DNA of 64,000 nt, taken from contig JWIH01000024.1 of NCBI GenBank assembly GCA_000814665.1, positions 62,001 through 126,000 of the forward strand, given 5' to 3'. Made by a program: the position numbers and the translations under genes. This stretch comes from Pseudoalteromonas flavipulchra NCIMB 2033 = ATCC BAA-314 (GTDB taxonomy: Bacteria > Pseudomonadota > Gammaproteobacteria > Enterobacterales > Alteromonadaceae). Below are positions 60,775 through 64,000 of the stretch, in pieces (position 1 is the first letter of the stretch; each line of letters starts with the position of its first letter). The notes under the pieces are model-generated. The model was not told where the DNA came from and did no database searches. It saw only the letters and a program-made list of their open reading frames with translations.

Positions 60775-62793
60775 TTATTTCTTCGGGTCGTGCTTGTCGA
60801 ACCACCACTGAATATAAGCTACTTTGTTTAGCAGGTTAGATGGCCTTTTGGTTATTCCGTGTGAGGCATCTGGAATTCTGACCATAGCTGTTTCTACACC
60901 TTGCAGCTTAAGCGCTTGATAATACTGCTCAGTTTCTGAGATTGGCGTACGATAATCCGCTTCACCTGTCAGTAGCATGGTTGGGGTTTTTACATTACCC
61001 ACATAGCTAATAGGCGAGCGTTTCATATAATGTTCCATGTGCTCCCATGGTTTTCCTGGGAACCAGTAGTCCGCAAAAAATGGATAGAAATCTGCTGTTA
61101 ATACAAAGCTATACCAGTTGATCACCGGTTTTGCTACGACTGCTGCTGCGAATCTATCCGTGTGACCGACAGTCCACGCGGTGAGCACGCCGCCACCTGA
61201 ACCGCCCGTAACAAACAAGCGGTCTTTGTCTATATAGCCTTCGCCAATCAGGTGATCTACACCTGTCATTAGGTCGTCAAAGTCATGGCTTGGGTAGTTA
61301 TGGTGGATAGTTTGAGCAAACTCTTTGCCGTAGGAGTCGCTGCCTCGTGGATTCATGTAAAGCACTACGCTGCCTTGGGCAGCAAAAAGCTGTACCTCGG
61401 CGCTAAAGTGTGGGCCATAGTTTGCAACTGGGCCACCGTGGATCTCAAGTACGAGCGGATACTTTTTAGATTTATCGAACCCAGGAGGGTAGGCGACCCA
61501 AGCTTGAATTGGCAGTTGATCATGTGTCGACTTTAGCCAAACTTCTTCAACTTTTGCCAGTGTTTTATCGCCAAGGGCATCTTCGTTAAGCTTTGTAATT
61601 GGTCTTGGCTCGCCGCGTTTTACAATTGCGACATCGGCAGGGCGCTGGGTATCTGCGAGTGTAAAAGCCACTAATCCACGGTCACTGATGGCATAGTCAC
61701 CACCGGAATAGGGGCGACCAAAACTAACACTACCAATGGCATCCGTTATCTGCTCAAAACGCCCTTTTAACGGCTGATAGCCAAGTGTGGTTTTCCCTTC
61801 ACTGTCATAACTCACATAGACGCCACGGCTGTTGGCGGCCCAAGTGACAGAGGCAAGGCTTCTATCTAAATCGGCTGCATAGGTTTTGGTTTCGCCTGAT
61901 TTGAGATCTTTGACATAGAGTAGGCTATTCTCGTAATTGGTTTTTTTATCATCATAACCAAGGTAAGCCAGATAGCGGCCATTAGGTGACACCTCTGGGC
62001 GATTATCTGGGCCAACTCGGTCAGTTACCGCTGTGATTTCAAGCGAGTTTAGGTCTAGCTTATAGACTTCGCTGTTGGTTGGGTTTAATTGGTTATCCTT
62101 GTGGCGATTAGCCGAAAAATACAGCGCCTTTGCGTCATCAGCAAAACTCAGTTCGCCGCCATGATCAAAGTTGCCAGAGGTTAACTGTTTTGCGTTGCCA
62201 CCGTTGGCGTCAATTTTGAAAATATGATTAAAGCCCGGTTCGGTATAACCAGCACCGTCGGCGCGATAGTATACCTCATCGATAAATACGGGGGGTTTTG
62301 CCCATTCTGTCCCTTTAGGTTTCCCTGCAACAGATACCGGTGGTGCCTTTTGGCTGGGAACAAACTGGCTAAAGTATAAGCTTTTACCATCTGGTGACCA
62401 ATGTAGTCCTGATGGTCCATGGGCTAAATTGCTGATCTTGGCAATGGCACCGGTTGCTAACCATTTCACATAAATTTGGCTGCTACCGTCGCGAGTAGAA
62501 ACAAAAGCGATGCGATCATTACTAGGCGACAGCACAGGAGAATAATCCATGTGCAATCCAGAGGTAACTGGCTGCATTGCATTGGTAGCAAGGTCTACAG
62601 ACCAGATATTACCGACTTTTCTATCACTTTTGATATCCATGCGGTTGCGTACGAAGAAGACTTTGTCACCGTCATTGGTGATGTCAATTTGATTAGCATA
62701 TTCAAGATTAAATATATCGGTTGGCTCAAGCGATGCGGCTTGCACAGCGCAAGCTGAGCTTGCAATAGCGACGCCTGCTAGAAAGTATTTCAT
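60775..62793 (-). CDS. Exported S9 family peptidase (prolyl oligopeptidase/DPP type)
   Basis: A 672-aa enzyme with a signal peptide (LAGVAIASSACAVQAA), an N-terminal PD40 beta-propeller (YSPVLSPSNDRIAFVSTRDG, RPEVSPNGRYLAYLG) and a C-terminal alpha/beta hydrolase with Ser in VTGGSGGGVLTAW, Asp in TGEADYRTPISE and His in PDASHGI. It cleaves peptides, likely after Pro or acyl-blocked residues, in the periplasm. Monocistronic. Confidence 0.92.
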   Translation of the reverse strand: MKYFLAGVAIASSACAVQAASLEPTDIFNLEYANQIDITNDGDKVFFVRNRMDIKSDRKVGNIWSVDLATNAMQPVTSGLHMDYSPVLSPSNDRIAFVSTRDGSSQIYVKWLATGAIAKISNLAHGPSGLHWSPDGKSLYFSQFVPSQKAPPVSVAGKPKGTEWAKPPVFIDEVYYRADGAGYTEPGFNHIFKIDANGGNAKQLTSGNFDHGGELSFADDAKALYFSANRHKDNQLNPTNSEVYKLDLNSLEITAVTDRVGPDNRPEVSPNGRYLAYLGYDDKKTNYENSLLYVKDLKSGETKTYAADLDRSLASVTWAANSRGVYVSYDSEGKTTLGYQPLKGRFEQITDAIGSVSFGRPYSGGDYAISDRGLVAFTLADTQRPADVAIVKRGEPRPITKLNEDALGDKTLAKVEEVWLKSTHDQLPIQAWVAYPPGFDKSKKYPLVLEIHGGPVANYGPHFSAEVQLFAAQGSVVLYMNPRGSDSYGKEFAQTIHHNYPSHDFDDLMTGVDHLIGEGYIDKDRLFVTGGSGGGVLTAWTVGHTDRFAAAVVAKPVINWYSFVLTADFYPFFADYWFPGKPWEHMEHYMKRSPISYVGNVKTPTMLLTGEADYRTPISETEQYYQALKLQGVETAMVRIPDASHGITKRPSNLLNKVAYIQWWFDKHDPKK

Positions 62794-62963
62794 GACTCAT
62801 CCTGTTTCTAATTATCATTTCCACTATGCGCCATATTGCAGCTTAATCAACTCTTTGCGGTGAACAAATTAAAAATCCATAAAAAAGTGCTTTACCTCAA
62901 CTTAACTTGCGGTTTTATCGTTGCCTCCAGTTAGCGGAATTTACAAAGAAGAGGATGATATGT

Positions 62964-63377
62964 ATGTACTTAGAACACGTAAATTTGGTAGTTAGCGACC
63001 TAGAAGAGGTGCTTCACTTTTATCGCACCGCATTTCCTCACTGGAAAGTTAGAAGCAAAGGGCAAGGCGAATGGTACGGCAAAGCACGAACCTGGCTGCA
63101 TTTTGGTGATGACTATCATTATATAGCGTTTAGCGATCACGGTGAGGGTCAAAACAGAGCACTCGAAGGTCACCAAGTCGGTTTGGCACATTTTGCCTAT
63201 GTGGTTCAAAGTATCGAGCGTGTCGTCAATAGGCTAACCGAAGCGGGTTATACAGTTGATAAAGTCGGAGCGCAGCATCCACACCGAAAAAACGTTTACT
63301 TTATTGATCCAGCCGGATATGAAATTGAGTTTGTGGAATATATGAGTGATCTGCCTTCTGAGCGTAATAGTGATTAA
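62964..63377 (+). CDS. VOC (glyoxalase/bleomycin-resistance) superfamily protein
   Basis: A 137-aa paired beta-alpha-beta-beta-beta protein: MYLEHVNLVVSDLEEVLHFY, then LAHFAYVVQSIERVVNRLTEAGY and YFIDPAGYEIEFVEY, with metal ligands His5 and Glu near the C terminus. Substrate unknown. I chose the ATG at 62964, 9 bases after GAAGAGG, over one at 62955 that abuts the site. Confidence 0.85.
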   Translation: MYLEHVNLVVSDLEEVLHFYRTAFPHWKVRSKGQGEWYGKARTWLHFGDDYHYIAFSDHGEGQNRALEGHQVGLAHFAYVVQSIERVVNRLTEAGYTVDKVGAQHPHRKNVYFIDPAGYEIEFVEYMSDLPSERNSD

Positions 63378-63384
63378 TGTAAAA

Positions 63385-63408
63385 AATAGGCCCAAACTAG
63401 GGCCTATT
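63385..63408 (-). terminator. Terminator between convergent genes
   Basis: AATAGGCCC / GGGCCTATT, 6-nt loop; on the minus strand it is followed by TTTTT. Confidence 0.8.
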
Positions 63409-63420
63409 CGTGCGTTATAT

Positions 63421-64000
63421 CTATTGTTGATAGTTTGACCAATGTTTAATTTGTTCAAATACCGCTTTCGGTGGTGCCGTTTCCTCATGCACTAATTGAA
63501 TGTCGGTATGCATGATGGACCGTTTAGGACGCATTTCAGTCGTTTGATGCGAATGACCGCTGTTCGCACCGCTCCAGAAGCGTGTAAAATTCAGTATTAA
63601 ACTTGACCATTCATCGTAGTCAGTCAAAATGGATGTGTTTTCACTGTCATCATTGAGGTTAAAGTCCACTAAAACATCAGAAGTGCTGCCATTACAGTTG
63701 AAATCAATGGCTTCTGAGTTGGGATTATTAAGGCCTTTTGATTCGTCCAATTTGGCTTCGTCTAATGGCAGGTTTTTACCATGAGAGTAGTCAATAACAA
63801 AGTTCGTAATATCATCTGTCGGGCCGTTTAAAATTGCAGAGCCTTCCGGAAAGCAGTTTTCGTTTTTACGGAACCAGCGACGTAAGTATCGATCGCCTTC
63901 GTTATTGCCAATGGTTGATAACCCACTGAGTTGATACAAATAATTCATCACGCTAAAGTGATTTGGCTTAAAGTTAGTATTTTCATTGCCACCGTGATAC
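63421..64000 (-). CDS. 3' part of a secreted metalloprotease-like gene (incomplete)
   Basis: The frame stays open from 63951 to the window edge, so the gene starts beyond it; about 193 codons are visible. The stretch HGGNENTNFKPNHFSVMNYLYQ resembles the met-turn region of secreted zincins (KPNH-SVMNY). The remainder is rich in Asp and Asn (SEAIDFNCNGSTSDVLVDFNLND), suggesting a calcium-binding or dockerin-like segment. The HExxH site itself would be outside the window. Only the 3' end can be described here. Confidence 0.65.
   Translation of the reverse strand, partial: YHGGNENTNFKPNHFSVMNYLYQLSGLSTIGNNEGDRYLRRWFRKNENCFPEGSAILNGPTDDITNFVIDYSHGKNLPLDEAKLDESKGLNNPNSEAIDFNCNGSTSDVLVDFNLNDDSENTSILTDYDEWSSLILNFTRFWSGANSGHSHQTTEMRPKRSIMHTDIQLVHEETAPPKAVFEQIKHWSNYQQ

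Noticed and set aside
1..64000. rRNA, tRNA or phage genes
   Set aside because: None was recognised by eye on either strand; small non-coding RNAs would not be visible without a covariance-model search.

Overview
The window looks like a chromosomal segment of a marine gammaproteobacterium of the Alteromonadales, most likely Pseudoalteromonas. This is inferred from moderate-to-low GC, many TonB-dependent receptors and secreted hydrolases, DUF3019/MipA cassettes, a YeeN-type YebC protein and a lipase-foldase pair. No rRNA, tRNA, CRISPR array or complete insertion sequence was seen.

Region 1 (1-10116, + strand) is a tight catabolic operon: the end of a TonB receptor, a PLP dehydratase of the D-threonine-aldolase fold, an RpiR regulator, a D-aminoacylase-type deacetylase, RidA, a sodium symporter, a 2-keto-3-deoxygluconate-kinase-like PfkB kinase, a GH20 hexosaminidase and an SMP-30 lactonase. 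Read together, this is a route for oxidised chitin sugars (N-acetylglucosaminate to glucosaminate to 2-keto-3-deoxygluconate to KDPG), matching the oxidative chitin pathway known from marine Pseudoalteromonas.

Region 2 (10193-28009) holds an exported PD40 protein, a DUF3137 membrane protein and two paralogous four-gene cassettes (MipA/OmpV - DUF3019 - OmpR-type regulator - histidine kinase). The cassettes lie on either side of a beta-propeller lipoprotein. Then come a serine hydrolase lipoprotein and a TonB receptor divergent from a ToxR/CadC-like regulator.

Region 3 (28129-48000) is mostly housekeeping and accessory: a peroxiredoxin, a PhyH oxygenase, a soluble chemoreceptor with four near-identical PAS units, a YebC-family protein, GNATs, a nitronate monooxygenase, an exported lipin-like phosphatase, a lipase with its foldase, and a LysR/metallo-hydrolase pair. 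It contains two ~205-bp inverted copies and one internally deleted remnant of a MITE-like element. It also contains a striking tandem array of seven small exported EF-hand protein genes (37829-39689).

Region 4 (48253-64000) contains a KatG with an export signal, a methyltransferase, then an AT-richer six-gene minus-strand operon (51651-59118): an AlkC/AlkD-type DNA alkylation repair HEAT protein, a FeeM-like N-acyl amino acid synthase, a methyltransferase, a VAO-family flavin oxidase, a flavin-dependent halogenase-like enzyme and an amidase. It is divergent from a MarR regulator and an FMN azoreductase. This looks like an uncharacterised biosynthetic gene cluster with a candidate self-resistance gene against DNA alkylation, and it is the most interesting system here. 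The window ends with an S9 peptidase, a VOC protein and the 3' part of a secreted metalloprotease-like gene.
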